From: Pempheris klunzingeri
Taxonomy: Eukaryota > Chordata > Actinopteri > Acropomatiformes > Pempheridae
Reading direction: 5' to 3'
Assembly: GCF_042242105.1 (NCBI RefSeq)
Contig: NC_092015.1
Coordinates: 14,215,535 to 14,279,534 of the forward strand
Length of the DNA: 64,000 nucleotides
Made by a program: the position numbers and the translations under genes. Under the pieces are notes generated by a model that worked only from the letters and a program-made list of their open reading frames with translations, ran no database searches and was not told the DNA's origin. Positions within the stretch are counted from its first letter, which is position 1, and the number at the start of each line of letters is the position of its first letter. Of the stretch, positions 1 through 20,452 are shown piece after piece.

Positions 1-2409
1 CCCTTACATGTACTGAGAGGATGTAAGTCTATCAAAAGAGTGTTTTATCATACACTTTAGTGGTAACACACACTGAGTTTAAGTTCATCAATTAGTCCAT
101 CAACAGACAATTTAATAATTAATCAATAATGTCTGGTTTCAGCTTCTCAAATATGAGGATTTCATTGTCAATTAAATGCCTTTGAATTTTCAACTGTTGA
201 TCAAACAAAATAAGCAGTTTAAAGATTACACCTAGGGCTCCGGGAACATGTGATGGGATTTTTTTTTTTGACTAAAAAGATAAGGAGGTATCATGAGAGG
301 ACTAGTTAGAAAAGGGAATAAAGGGAAAGTGCAGCAGTTTTTCCCCTCAGGCCTCCATAATGCAACCCAATGAAACAGTCTTTTATGGATTGCATGTAAA
401 TGTTCTTTTATATTAAGGGCTCACAAGCTAAAAAAAAGTCAGGAGTCATTACTATAGGAGATGCATAAGTATGCATCAGCTTTGATGGTGGACAGGTGAG
501 GAAGTCATCTAGGAACAGTGCCAGGATATCAGTGATTCCTGGGATTAACCAAGTCACTCCTCACCCCACAACGGCATTAAGGCCCTTTGAAAAAAAAATA
601 TAATGATGACCCTCACCTCCATGTGTCTGCTCTGCTAATACAGTGCTTTCATTATACTCAGTTCATTCATTAATTATTTATACCATAAAATGCCCATCAA
701 AAGTGTAGGATGCTACTATCATGTTGCTTCTTGTGCCCGACCAACACTTTGAGACCGAACATATTAAGTTCATAACCACGTACAACAGAGACAAGCAGCA
801 AATCCTCACAACTGAAGCTGGACCCAGAGTGGCTTTTTGATTAGAAAAAATATAACCTGAGTGTTTATCTGCTAATCAGTGTTCTGTCAATTGACTAATC
901 AATTAATCGACTATTTGTTCTGGCTCTACAATGGAGCATTCACTGCTCCATGTGGGCTTGAGGGAGCACTCAGAGACTGGGCAGCACATGCATGAGTGAT
1001 CATCCAGCCAAATAACCAAGCAATCAGCGCAGCAGTTCATCCACAAAGCACCACAAGCTCAGTCCTTCACAGGTAATGCGATGAGGCTCTCCCTCTCCTG
1101 TGTTTTCCTCTGAAATGACACCGGCACAGTCAATTCAAGGTCCCACATGTGACACACAGAGAGGCTGCAGCTCACTGTTGGTGCTCTAGAAGTTGTGTAA
1201 CATTAACTTCACCGACTGACAGTAGACGTCCCGGTTTAATCTGCCTCAGCTGCTGCTCCGCCGCTTTTATCTCACAGTATACTCACCAGCGTACACGTCT
1301 GTTCGTGTATTATTAGCGTAACCTTCCCTCTCACTGTGCATGCACCATCATGACTTTTTCTACGACAACCAGCTTCCGCTTCCCGGTCGAGACGGGACAT
1401 ACGATCTAATCCTCCGCGGCGGGGAGGAGGGGGAGCCGGTTTACAGTGCCACCACCGACCGCCGAGCACTTCATCCGTGCCACATCTCTTAAAGTGAACT
1501 TATAGTAATAAAAAAAGAGAATACATCGTCTACATAGCGTCTCGGGCTGATATTCCTCAGATAAATCCAAGTCACTGTGCCTTACTCCCCCTTTGTTCAT
1601 GTGCACAGTGTGCGGCTCCACTGAAGGTGACCTTCAGTTCATTCCTCTGACATGCTGTTACCGAACATGTGCGTCAATACGAGTTAGCGCAACACAAGAT
1701 GCTGCTGTGGGTTGACTGAATAAATCATGTGCTACACGGCCGGTCCATGTTTTGCCGGAAAAACACTTGTTTTCAGGACATACGCTCGTTTTTTGGGCAT
1801 GACACGACACGCAGACAGGGACAGGAGAGTCTGCTTGCTAGTTAGCTGACAAGCTAGTGAGCTAGCTAGCTGCACACTCAATGATGAGGCTAATGTTAGC
1901 ATAGCGGCTAACTTGTTTGGGTTAGCCTGGTTCACTTGCAGTGTCAGAGTGAAGCTGGACTACATGCTAACAGCTCTGACGTTTGGATGCAGAAGTGGAT
2001 CTGATCCTCTGGAGGTTGTTAGCCTGCTAATTAGCACAGACACCTTAAGACATTCATTATTAACACCATACAGCTAATTAGCAGATGCTGCTACGAGCAA
2101 GGTGGACCCTCTAAACTTGGTGAGTCCACAAAGGAGAGGGGTGGGAGGAGGAGGGGGTAAACCCCACAGACCACCACCTTGGGTCTGAGGACTTTGAAGT
2201 CACCTAACACAACACGGAGGTAAATGTCACCCGCTTTAGTGGATGCAGTGCAGAGACACAGACATTAAAACATTGAACAAACCGCACAGGAGAAAGTCAA
2301 TGCACAGGGATGCTGGTATATGAAGTGCTGCTCCTGAATGCATTATGATAGATGTAACTGTTTTGCATGTTAGGTGTTATAGCAGGACACATGAGTCGGT
2401 CTGTCTCAC
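1..2409 (-). other. cluh intron 1 (5' part), no coding exon seen
   Basis: No conserved coding exon is visible here. 1-1050 is AT-rich without recognisable elements. 1060-1500 is CpG-rich and could be an alternative promoter. 1680-2095 is packed with TTAGC/GCTAA words and ends in a G-rich patch near 2130-2160. Several short open frames occur, but none resembles a known protein. Confidence 0.5.
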
Positions 2410-2545
2410 CACAACCGCACGGATCCTTCAGACGTGTTTTGCTGGTCTCTTTGCTGTCCTGGGCTCCATCCCCGGCTTCATCCGCAAGATCAACCGGATT
2501 ACAGTCAGGCACTGACGCCGGGATGTCATCTGTCTTGCTCACCAT
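2410..2545 (-). CDS. cluh: Clustered mitochondria protein homolog, first coding exon (partial)
   Basis: The exon reads minus-strand from an ATG in a strong Kozak context (GCCGACCATGG) and begins MVSKTDDIPASVPDC. It ends in a G-plus-GTGAGA donor at 2409/2408 after 45 codons and one base. The start and the Cys/Gly-rich end of the exon (DPCGCG) match the N-terminus of zebrafish Cluh as I remember it. CLUH is a cytosolic RNA-binding protein for mRNAs of nuclear-encoded mitochondrial proteins; its loss clusters mitochondria. The stretch seen is a disordered leader, so no domain can confirm the family, and the rest lies beyond position 1. Linkage to ccdc92b, tlcd2 and prpf8 (all human 17p13.3, as is CLUH) supports the call. 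The alternative is an unrelated first exon. Confidence 0.65.
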
Positions 2546-2830
2546 GGTCGGCAGTCAGTGTGGCAACAGAAATCCCCCCGCAGCTTTGCTTGAATATGAG
2601 TGAGTCTGCAAAAGAAATACAAAAACCTGCTTGTTCTCCGGCTAAGACGGGCTAGCTGGCTACATGCGAAGGGTACAAGCTTACAAAAACAAGTCTACCG
2701 AGGAAGGACAGTGCTGTACATGGTGCTGCACACGTGGTTTTCTCCTCCCTCCTCTTGACCTCTTTGCCTTTGCGTTGCACTTCCCCACCCACTGAGCGTG
2801 GCGCTACGGAAAGCCACATGAGACAAATAG
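2546..2830 (-). promoter_or_regulatory. Candidate cluh 5'UTR and promoter
   Basis: This GC-richer stretch lies directly upstream of the cluh ATG, with several CpGs around 2560-2580, 2640 and 2790-2815. It is bounded by a 40-base poly-T run at 2844-2883. No TATA box is obvious, as expected for a housekeeping gene. The call is from position and composition only. Confidence 0.35.
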
Positions 2831-2842
2831 TTTTCCTTTTAT

Positions 2843-2843
<1 letters not shown>

Positions 2844-2883
<40 letters not shown>
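2844..2883 (+). repeat. Poly(T) tract, 40 bp
   Basis: An uninterrupted run of 40 T upstream of the cluh candidate promoter (poly-A on the cluh sense strand). It could be a nucleosome-excluding tract or the tail of an old retroposon. No element body was recognised beside it. Confidence 0.95.
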
Positions 2884-2886
<3 letters not shown>

Positions 2887-3440
2887 TTTTCTTGTGCACT
2901 GAAGGATAAAATAGTTGCTGAGTGCAAAAACTGTTATTTGTACAGCTTAACTGTGATGCAGTTTTACCCAGCTCAGATTTGCTGTGTGGTAACATGATCA
3001 AATGCATCAATTCAAGAATATGCAACATAAAACCCAAACACAACAGAGACACCAGAGGTCAGACAATATAACAGGACTCACTTTAAGGCCTTCATGTCTG
3101 TTAATACCTCAGTTGTGCATACTCCCACATTTCCACTCTACTGGTATAAACCAGACTTCAGTGCAACAAGGAAACAGTTTTTCTACCAGACCAACCTGTA
3201 TGATTGCCTGGTGAAATGATAAACAGCTGTCAGGATACTGTCAACACTTTGCCAGTGTCAGTCAAATGTTAACAGCGTTTCAAGCCCAAATGGCCCCTTG
3301 GTCAAGTAAAATCCACTCCCCTCCACCTAAGAGCCAGATAGGATAATGTAATAACAGGGTTCCCATTAGGAGCTCCTGTGAAAGCATTGAGTACAAACAT
3401 TACTTTAATCAAAAAGTAATGCATTTTTCCATTTGATGAG

Positions 3441-3463
3441 TTTTTTTTTTTTTTTTTTTTTTT
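3441..3463 (+). repeat. Poly(T) tract, 23 bp
   Basis: A plain homopolymer in the cluh-ccdc92b intergenic region. Confidence 0.95.
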
Positions 3464-5824
3464 ACCGTAACCAGATAAACAGGCTAAAATAAACATGTTC
3501 TTGAAAATAACTATGCACCATATTCTCTAATGATTCACAGTATAGCTGCACGTCACCAGCATAGACAGTTGTTGGAAGTGGTGGTCTGCTTTGTGTGTGT
3601 TGGACAAGACAACCAGCAGTGATGTCTCTCTCTCTCTCTCTCTATCAGGGAGGCACACCCGCGCTCCACCCCTAACCTTAGCTATTTTAAGAACCTCACA
3701 AAACTCATCTTATAACTCCAGCCCTGTGCAATAAATGAATAGAAATATCACAGGGTGCATATAACTGTATTAGGAGTCTGTCAGGAGCTCCTTCTCTTAC
3801 AAAAATACTAGAGGTAAATTAACTAATTCTGTTACCATATTTGTACAATATTTACTGCCATAACTACGTCGTACTCCCATATAACATTCATTTTGTTGTG
3901 TAATACACATTTGTTGAAGCTTTTTGATCGAGGTGAATTCATCCTCTAACATCAAACATTTTTTTTTTAAAAAAGGGGAAAATTATTTCATCACCTGCTG
4001 ATTTATTTTCAGTTTTTTTTCTAATCAAGTTTCCTCTGTTAAACGTACAAGCAAGAACAACAAGCAGGCAGCAGACTAGACAATCCTTCATTTTATTCCA
4101 ATTATGTGTACAGTAGGTCACTATAGGAAGCTAACACAGTATATACGGTAATCAGTCAACAGCTTATGCTCACCCAAGGACCAAACCATACAACAAACCC
4201 AGAGCAACACCTCCATGTTGGGTACCACACAGCGTTATTGCTAGAGACCACATGTCAAACAAGATGCTTTATAGAGCCACATACAGTCCACTGAAATGTT
4301 CCTCTAAGATGCAAAATAAACTTGTTTGACCTCAAACCAGGATTGACCACTGCTGCTGACATCTGTTGTCATTATTATTATGAGGATTGGGGTTATTATA
4401 TAGGCGTTTAGAAAGATGGAAGACATTCTCTGTGGGTGTGAGTAAATTATCTACTTTCTTAATATGACGTGAGATACTCTGTGATGCGCCCTGAAAAGTA
4501 GAAAAAGCAAATCAGACATCGAGGATTTAGTTTTGTTGGCTGAAAAAGTCATGAAAAGACATCTTCATTAAGGCATCACACCGTTTGTCTTCATGTTAAT
4601 TTTAGTGGTGCCTCTTTGGCTCATTAGCGTTTTCCCTCAAAGCAGGCAAACACATCTCTGAAGCTTCATACAAAGATACAACTACTTTGATTGTTTATCC
4701 AAGCTGTTACATAAGTATAGATCATCCAAAATGTGAGATGATGCTACGATGTTGTGTGCAGGATGTTAAATTTATCATGAAAGGGGGATGAAGAGTTTAA
4801 TCTACCTGCCGCTTCGTTTGGATGACATGTGGAGTGATGAAGTCTAACAGTCTTAGTTCAGGATCCCTGTTGAAAAAGAAACAGTTCTCAACAAGACAGC
4901 TTGGTGCTTTAATCACCCACTGTCTCACAAAACTTGAGGAAGAGTAATGCGCACAACCATGCTAATGGCTTATCAGCTGAGACGTGAATGAAAACCTTTG
5001 TCACATTTGCATTTTTGCTGAAAAACAAAATCCAGCTTAATGCTGCCTCACATGCAGCATGTCATTGATTCCCCACTTGCATATGCCTCCTATGAACTGT
5101 AACATAACACTTCAGTGACAATCAACAGAACATTTTAAAGTGAAATAATCCATTAGATAATTCAGAAAAATATTAAGCGAAACATACTGGGGTTAATAAT
5201 TACAAAATACAAAGTTAAACAATCATAAAATCTATTTTAACACCTGCAGTGTCCTTAAACCAGCTGGCGTGACCCACTAATATATATAAATATACTGATA
5301 TATTGCTTTATTGGAGATATAGTGCTAAAACATAATGCTAAACTTCTAACCAGGAGCTGCAGAAGGCGAGAAAAGCCTCACGGCGACAGATCGCAGTTAG
5401 AGTCAGTCCTACAGGAAGGCTCATTTCAAAGACACTGACTGCAGTTACTGATGCTCAGTGACGTCATGGCTCAAGTATAAACCGACTGTGACACAACTCT
5501 GAATCAAAAATAACTGAGGTGCCACGTTACACACAGTAAACCTTTATATGCAAATCCCAAAGAGTCCTATAAAAGTTTCTGAGACAAATGATACTTTAGT
5601 AAAGTATAAGTTTCCACACTGCATTTCCTCTATTATAAGGCAGTAATTACAGAAGGGTACTAACTGGACAGTGCATGAAGCAATAACATAAAACCATGTC
5701 CTGAATTAAAATATAGCCAATTAAAGTGTTACTTTGATCTTTCTTTCACTGCTTTTTTTTCTAGATGCTATTTGCTCCTCGGTACGCTAGGGGCCACCCT
5801 GTGCATGTGTTTTGATAACAGAGG

Positions 5825-5825
<1 letters not shown>

Positions 5826-5860
<35 letters not shown>

Positions 5861-5863
5861 ACA
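5826..5863 (+). repeat. (CA)n microsatellite
   Basis: About 15 CA units in a row to 5855, then an imperfect tail. Confidence 0.95.
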
Positions 5864-6126
5864 AACTACCTGCTTAGCCTACCATCATGTCATTTCCAGC
5901 ACATGGTCTGGTCACTGTCTTATAGTCACGCAGCTACTTTGGGAATTTGTGTGAAAAAGAAAGGAAACACACTGCAAATAGACCAACCCCAAAATCAAAC
6001 CAACTACGATTCAGTTGAAAACACCAAAAACCTCCATCCATGTTCCTGTTTGTCTGTTTTTCCTGAGGTGGAAAGAAACCCCAACACAACAACCTCAAAC
6101 ATACATTAGCTTAAGTAGTAGCCTTA

Positions 6127-6131
<5 letters not shown>

Positions 6132-6215
<84 letters not shown>
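6132..6215 (+). repeat. (GT)n microsatellite, about 84 bp
   Basis: A long GT run broken once by a TATG. It is the longest dinucleotide tract in the window and, with the CA tract 270 bp upstream, could adopt Z-DNA. Confidence 0.95.
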
Positions 6216-6217
<2 letters not shown>

Positions 6218-6438
6218 AGTACACAAACCACACCTGAGTGAAACACATGGTCCAACGAGTCAGAACCTGTTACCTCCTGAATGTGGCCAGTTTACACAAA
6301 GCAGTCACTACTGAGGAATAGCTGCACACACGTGCTTCAGTGTGCATCGTTAAGTTAAACACACACGTTAGAATATTAAGTTGTTTAGTCCGGGATGTTT
6401 GCACATGGCCAAAACGAACGCTGTCTGACCTCAGACAG

Positions 6439-6458
6439 GTGTGTGTGTGTGTGTGTGT
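6439..6458 (+). repeat. (GT)n microsatellite
   Basis: Ten GT units. Confidence 0.9.
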
Positions 6459-6518
6459 TCTGTGTGATATGGATGTTGGTGTCCATTCTCCTTTTGAATC
6501 TTTACACATGTATTCCTT

Positions 6519-6524
6519 TTTATT
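6519..6524 (-). promoter_or_regulatory. Candidate ccdc92b polyadenylation signal
   Basis: AATAAA on the minus strand (TTTATT on the plus strand), about 1.04 kb beyond the ccdc92b stop. It is an AATAAA suitably placed to end the 3'UTR, but I did not scan every ATTAAA variant. Confidence 0.35.
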
Positions 6525-7560
6525 TTTAATGGGCCTACAGTCTGAAATAAAGTATCATAAATACTTGGCAATACACAACAAGGGCCAGTGTGTGCATTTA
6601 GTAGATTTCTAATTGTGATCTATAAGTTTGTTTTCAGTCACTTGAACCCATGGTTAGCTTATATGCACCAGGGAATACTAAGTCAAGGGCAATTTACCTG
6701 CAGTTAATACGTTGCACACTGATTTGAAACAGTTTGAACTTATGTTAGCGTATGGTCAGTTGTAGCAGAGATAAGTGGTAGAGCTTAGGGCTAAGGATTG
6801 GTTAAGGTTAGAGGAAACATAAATCGATTGGTAATATTGAATCAAGTGTCCCGACAACTTCCAGCAAATAAAAATATAAATATATATTGTGGCTAAGGGA
6901 TAAAGTGTAATACAGATACTATGGATCTGCTGTATAACGTAAGAGTGATATGCAAAGATTAAAATTCTGACAAAAAAAATACAATTATTTGTTATCACAA
7001 ATAATTGTGTTTCGACAGGAACAGGAACTCCTTCCAATTAATATTTCTTCACATGGAGGACTTCACACAGACGTGACACCACTTCAGATATTTCAGCTGT
7101 GACTCAGTCGGGGGCCACACGAATGTTTGGTCACATGGTTGATTTATGGTCGGCCTTGAAAGGTCACAGATGGCTGGGACACACAACAGGACCCGTAGTC
7201 CACCTAAAATGGCTGCTACCACGGTCAAACTCACCATCACCGTAGACCACTAGAAGGGGTTGCTTTGATATAAGGCCCCACAGTATATTGAGCATGTGAC
7301 ACCAGTGTAAACAGATCATTTATCTAACTTCATTACTTAAAGTGACACTTATTGAGTTTTGCTCTGCAAGTTATTTAAGGTTATATCAAAGTCCATATTA
7401 AAAAAGTGTCTATGATAAGTGTAACATCATTCAATAGCTAAAACCAGTCTCAGTATCAATTCAGTCAAGGTGCAGAACAACAGTTAACAGCATTAACACA
7501 CTGACAGAAGATAATCATACAGTGATCGAACCGCAGTCAAAAGCACAGGTCACATAGTCG

Positions 7561-16486
<8,926 letters not shown>

Positions 16487-16859
16487 GGCTGCGTCTGGAG
16501 AGAAGGCAGAGGGAGGGAACCAGAGGGACTGATGGATGTCTGTGTTCACTTCAACAGCATCCAACTTCATTTCATCACTGTAAAGCCTGAACTCCAGCAG
16601 CTGAATATCACCTTCTGACACCAGTGTGAACATCGCTTATGTCAGCTACAGATGGCAAGTTGTTTATTGAGGTCATGTGGGAGCTATAAATAAGGTATTG
16701 ATGACCAGAGACAACAACAGGGATGGGAGAAAACATGCACCTCCACTAAGGATGCAGCCACATTGATAACCAAGCTGCTTGTATTGATTCTAAATTGATG
16801 CACACGTCCCCGCTTACCTTTAAATCGATGTTAGGTGCCAAAATCTAATATATGTGATT

Positions 16860-17340
16860 CGGAAGCGTTATAAAAACGTCCTCGGATGCGGGCATGCTGG
16901 CCTCCAGTGCTGGTCCAAATCCTGTAGGCTGCGACATTCACCCAAAGACATTTTATCTGAGGCGTTAAAGTGCTTTTCAGCTGCATGTGACGCCGTTTGC
17001 TCAGAGGACGGAGAGGCTGGAAAGCTGCGTAAAAATGCAAAACCACCACGACGCATGGCACCGCGCTCCTCCAGCAAAGCCGCTGCTTGCTGCAAAACCC
17101 GCGTCGAGCATCATTAAGAGGAGGAGGAGGAGGAGGAAAAAGATGAGGAGGAGGAGGAGGAGGTTGTCAAATCGGTCGATTTGAGAGCACACGAAGAAAG
17201 TGCGCAGCCCATTTTCAACATGCGCACCTTTGCCTCTCGCCCACAGACTGAGACATCCAGCTGCCGTGGACGGCTGCGCTGGGAAATGATGAAAACAAGC
17301 CACAGCGAGCAGAACACGCGAGAACATCGTACGACAGAGT
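16860..17340 (-). promoter_or_regulatory. Candidate ccdc92b promoter and 5'UTR exon
   Basis: A CpG-rich interval upstream of the coding start. A plausible 5'UTR exon donor (AAAG then GTGCGC) lies at 17228/17227 on the minus strand. It would splice to the acceptor at 16495/16496, eight bases before the ATG. It contains the GAG-rich tract at 17117-17163. No transcript evidence is available. Confidence 0.4.
17117..17163 (+). repeat. Polypurine (GAG)n mirror repeat
   Basis: Two (GAG)n blocks flank a short AAAAAGAT centre, so the tract is almost a mirror repeat of pure purine, apart from one T. Confidence 0.85.
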
Positions 17341-18200
17341 CAGCGTGACAGCTGATTGGAGGAACCAGCCCGTATCAGCTGTGCGTCAACTCAGAGGAGG
17401 ATCAATACAAAGGAGACACTGTAAACACTCACTAGAACAAATGGACAAAGAAAAATGTGACCGACACTTGAAATTCACCAGTCAAAGTGTTTGTCCGGGG
17501 GAGTCCACGCACCGTGGGTGCGATTTCGGCTGCATGGACAGAGACAGGCCCGGTGGGTCTCAACCTGCGGGCCGCGGACCTCGAGGGGGCTCATCAGGAG
17601 TTTAAATGAGGGCAAAGTCCAGTAGTAAAGTTCAAGTAGAGGAAGATCAGCATCCATAACATCAAAACACAACATATAACAACACAGATAAAACCCACAC
17701 AATGGTACGTTTCATAATTAAAACCTTTTAAAGGGGGTAAAAGAGCCATTTAAACAGCACAACTCCTTTTTGGTAGGAGCTGAATGTGTTTCACTAAACG
17801 CTTTGGTGGTGTTTCTGCTGAGAAAAGGTCACATAGGAAGCAACTGTGGAACATAAGTAAGGGACTGAACTGAACCACTGAGCCACTTCACGCTTATTCT
17901 AAAGAGTCGTATTATATCGTACTCTTTGCGCCACATTAGCCAACAGCCATAATAACTAGTAAGATTTGACAAATGAAACCTATGATGAGCTTGTTAAGGT
18001 GTGTGAAATACTTAACTCCACCAGCTACAACATACATCAGTAATAACACACACCAGCATAACATTTTGCTGATAATATGACTAACTTTACTTTAACTATG
18101 ATGGTACGAGTGGTTTTGTTCACTTTTACTGAGAGCTTGTGAGTATTTCTTCCTCCACTGTTCAGTGTTACTGCAGCCGTCAGTCAAATGTGTCAGTAAA
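17341..18200. other. Intergenic region between ccdc92b and tlcd2
   Basis: No gene or known repeat recognised. Confidence 0.4.
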
Positions 18201-18212
18201 AAGTAAAATACG

Positions 18213-18233
18213 TTTATTCCTTTTATCTTTATT
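18213..18233 (-). promoter_or_regulatory. Candidate tlcd2 polyadenylation signals
   Basis: Two minus-strand AATAAA hexamers (18228-18233 and 18213-18218) sit in an AT-rich setting. I noticed none between them and the tlcd2 stop, so the 3'UTR would be about 3.1 kb. Confidence 0.35.
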
Positions 18234-19767
18234 TTCACATTAAACAAATAATGTTATTATATAAACATAGAAATTGGAGTTTTAATTACAAAACAATCTC
18301 TGCCAAAACATGAAAAAATAGCTGTCATATTTACACTTAAAGACAAAAACTCTGTGAAACGTGACAGTTTGATGCTCCAAGAAAGCAGATGATTTTGCTT
18401 TTACAACCTCAGTCGGTCTCGTGGCTTCAATATTCCATGTTTTTCCCCTTAATGAAGGAGTTATAAGTCCTTGACAAGCTGCACAGCATCGCTGTTGTTA
18501 TGAATTTAATGTTAAAATAATCAACAATGGACAATATTTCCCCAATCACCAGAGAAAGAAAAAAAAAATAGAAATGAACAAACAAGGAAATAAAACTGGT
18601 CATATTTGCTGATTGTGATAGAAAAACTATTTCTCATACTGTAATAATGGAGGTATTAAAAAAAGATGAGTACCACTGCAAACTGCAAGTTATTGTGTAC
18701 AATGAGGAGGATATGAGGCCAATGTGAGTTTGTTCCTCTGCAATCACATCCCAAAATAGTTTTCCTTGTGTCCACTGTCCACAAATACAAAACTGTAGCT
18801 TCACTCTGTGGTCTTGGGACATTAATGGTTTGAAATCAAAGCCATGTAGGCAGCAAAAACAGCAGGAATTAGAGTGTGGAGAGCAGCACAGTAAACAGGT
18901 TTTTGGCCAAAGGTGCCTCAGTGTCACTACGGCACTGATACGAGTAGGCATCGCTACGTGGCTGCTATGGTTCAACTTCCTAAAAGCAACACAATGAACA
19001 AATCTGACATCATACAACTCCAAAAACATTATGGCCTTATACAACACACTCACAAATATAAGCTTGCTTGTTAGAAAGAACTTCAATTGTCACAAGTTGT
19101 CTTCACTACAACCACAAAGTTATGCTGCCCTAAAAGGTGAAGAACTTAAGAAAGAAAAAAAACAAAACAAGTCTACATTCACAATAAAAAGAAAAAAAAA
19201 GGAATCAGCCACAACAACAATAATCCAAACTTTACTGTCTCCTTCCCAAACGATCTTAAATTCAGTGATAACTTGATTTTAACGTGGACAAAGAGTTTTA
19301 ATGCGTTTCTGTAACTTAATCAGCTGCATTTAAGTGCCAACAATAGATTCGAAGTTTGCAATTAGTGTCTGATGTTTCCTTCAAACTGCAACCAAGTACA
19401 GTGTGTTTGTGTCAGTTCACTGAATACGCAGCCATGTTTGTTATGTGGTTGTTTTCCAGGACGACTATCTAACTCGCCCTTCTAAACGATGGGTAATGAG
19501 AATATTATCAGGGGGAGAAAGATATTAAGACACAAAGCGGCACAACATGATTTACACAATCATATCAGCTTCACTATAATCAACTTTTGTTTTTTTTCTT
19601 TACACCAGGGAACTTCAGTGAACACTGTGTTCTTATCACCTTTAGCCACAACTTGTTTTCAATACAAATAAATTACAAATATACAAAATTTAAACAATGA
19701 ATATACACAAAAAAAGCAACAGCACAAGACATAAACGGCATCAAATATAAGGAAAGTAATGCTATGA

Positions 19768-19776
19768 TGTAGCAGC

Positions 19777-19814
<38 letters not shown>

Positions 19815-19853
19815 CACACACACACACATATACATACACACACAGCTGCTACA
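19768..19853. repeat. 86-bp imperfect palindrome (GT)n(TA)n(CA)n
   Basis: Outer 13-base arms TGTAGCAGCTGTG and CACAGCTGCTACA are perfect complements. Between them a GT run, a TA core and a CA run continue the pairing with small mismatches near 19829-19836. The whole stretch could fold into one long hairpin. Confidence 0.9.
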
Positions 19854-20419
19854 AGGCTGCCTATATAACAGTTTGCTGTATTCACAGATCTCAGACCTGT
19901 TTGTTAACAACACCGACCTCAGGAGTTTCTCTGCATCTCTCAGTGCTTATTGGCGACGTGAAACTAAACGCAGGAGGCACAGTTGTACAAAGGCGTTACA
20001 AAACAAGGACATCTCCGGTGTTGATGTCTGCGCCGACATCACTGAGGTAATGTTTGAGGAGTGTGCTGTCCTCCGGAGGCTGAATGAAGGATAACAACGT
20101 CTGCTTGTCTGAAAGCTCCTACTGCAGACTGTAAACTGTCACAGACGACTACAGACATATACATACAAACCATTAACGTGCTGCAGCACTGTCTACTGTC
20201 TACGGTCATTTTACAGGTTTCCAGCACGCTCACACACAGCAGACAGCTGAGTTGTCTGACAACATGTCGCTGACCGCTGACGGGCTCTGATGTCACTGGC
20301 AAAGACTGATGGGAGGTCATGGAGATGCCTCGCTCCCTTTTGCCACTCTAATTGATCCATGAGCCAGTAGACCCAGAGTCTACTTGATTTTAAGGAATTA
20401 GTTCTGCAAACACAACGAC

Positions 20420-20452
20420 CCGATTGGTTGGCAGTGCTGTTAGCCAATCGGA
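20420..20452. repeat. Short inverted repeat with two CCAAT boxes
   Basis: CCGATTGGTT and AGCCAATCGG face each other across about 13 bases, pairing 9 of 10 positions. Each arm carries a CCAAT/ATTGG core as bound by NF-Y. Confidence 0.6.

Larger units (their letters stand above)
2884..6518. other. Intergenic region between cluh and ccdc92b
   Basis: AT-rich DNA with homopolymer and CA/GT repeats. No open frame resembles a protein family, and no tRNA or miRNA precursor was recognised. Confidence 0.5.

Noticed and set aside
4880-4903. A miR-22-like word (ACAGTTCT...ACAGCTT) on the minus strand
   Set aside because: Only 16 of 22 positions fit and the seed is changed (AAGCTGTC); miR-22 is nearly invariant, and I noticed no pairing arm beside it.
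18634-19086. 150-codon minus-strand open frame
   Set aside because: Unstructured composition, no domain, no splice context; in a probable 3'UTR.
19780-20094. 104-codon plus open frame with a basic stretch
   Set aside because: Starts in the GT/TA/CA palindrome; no conserved motif or splice signals.
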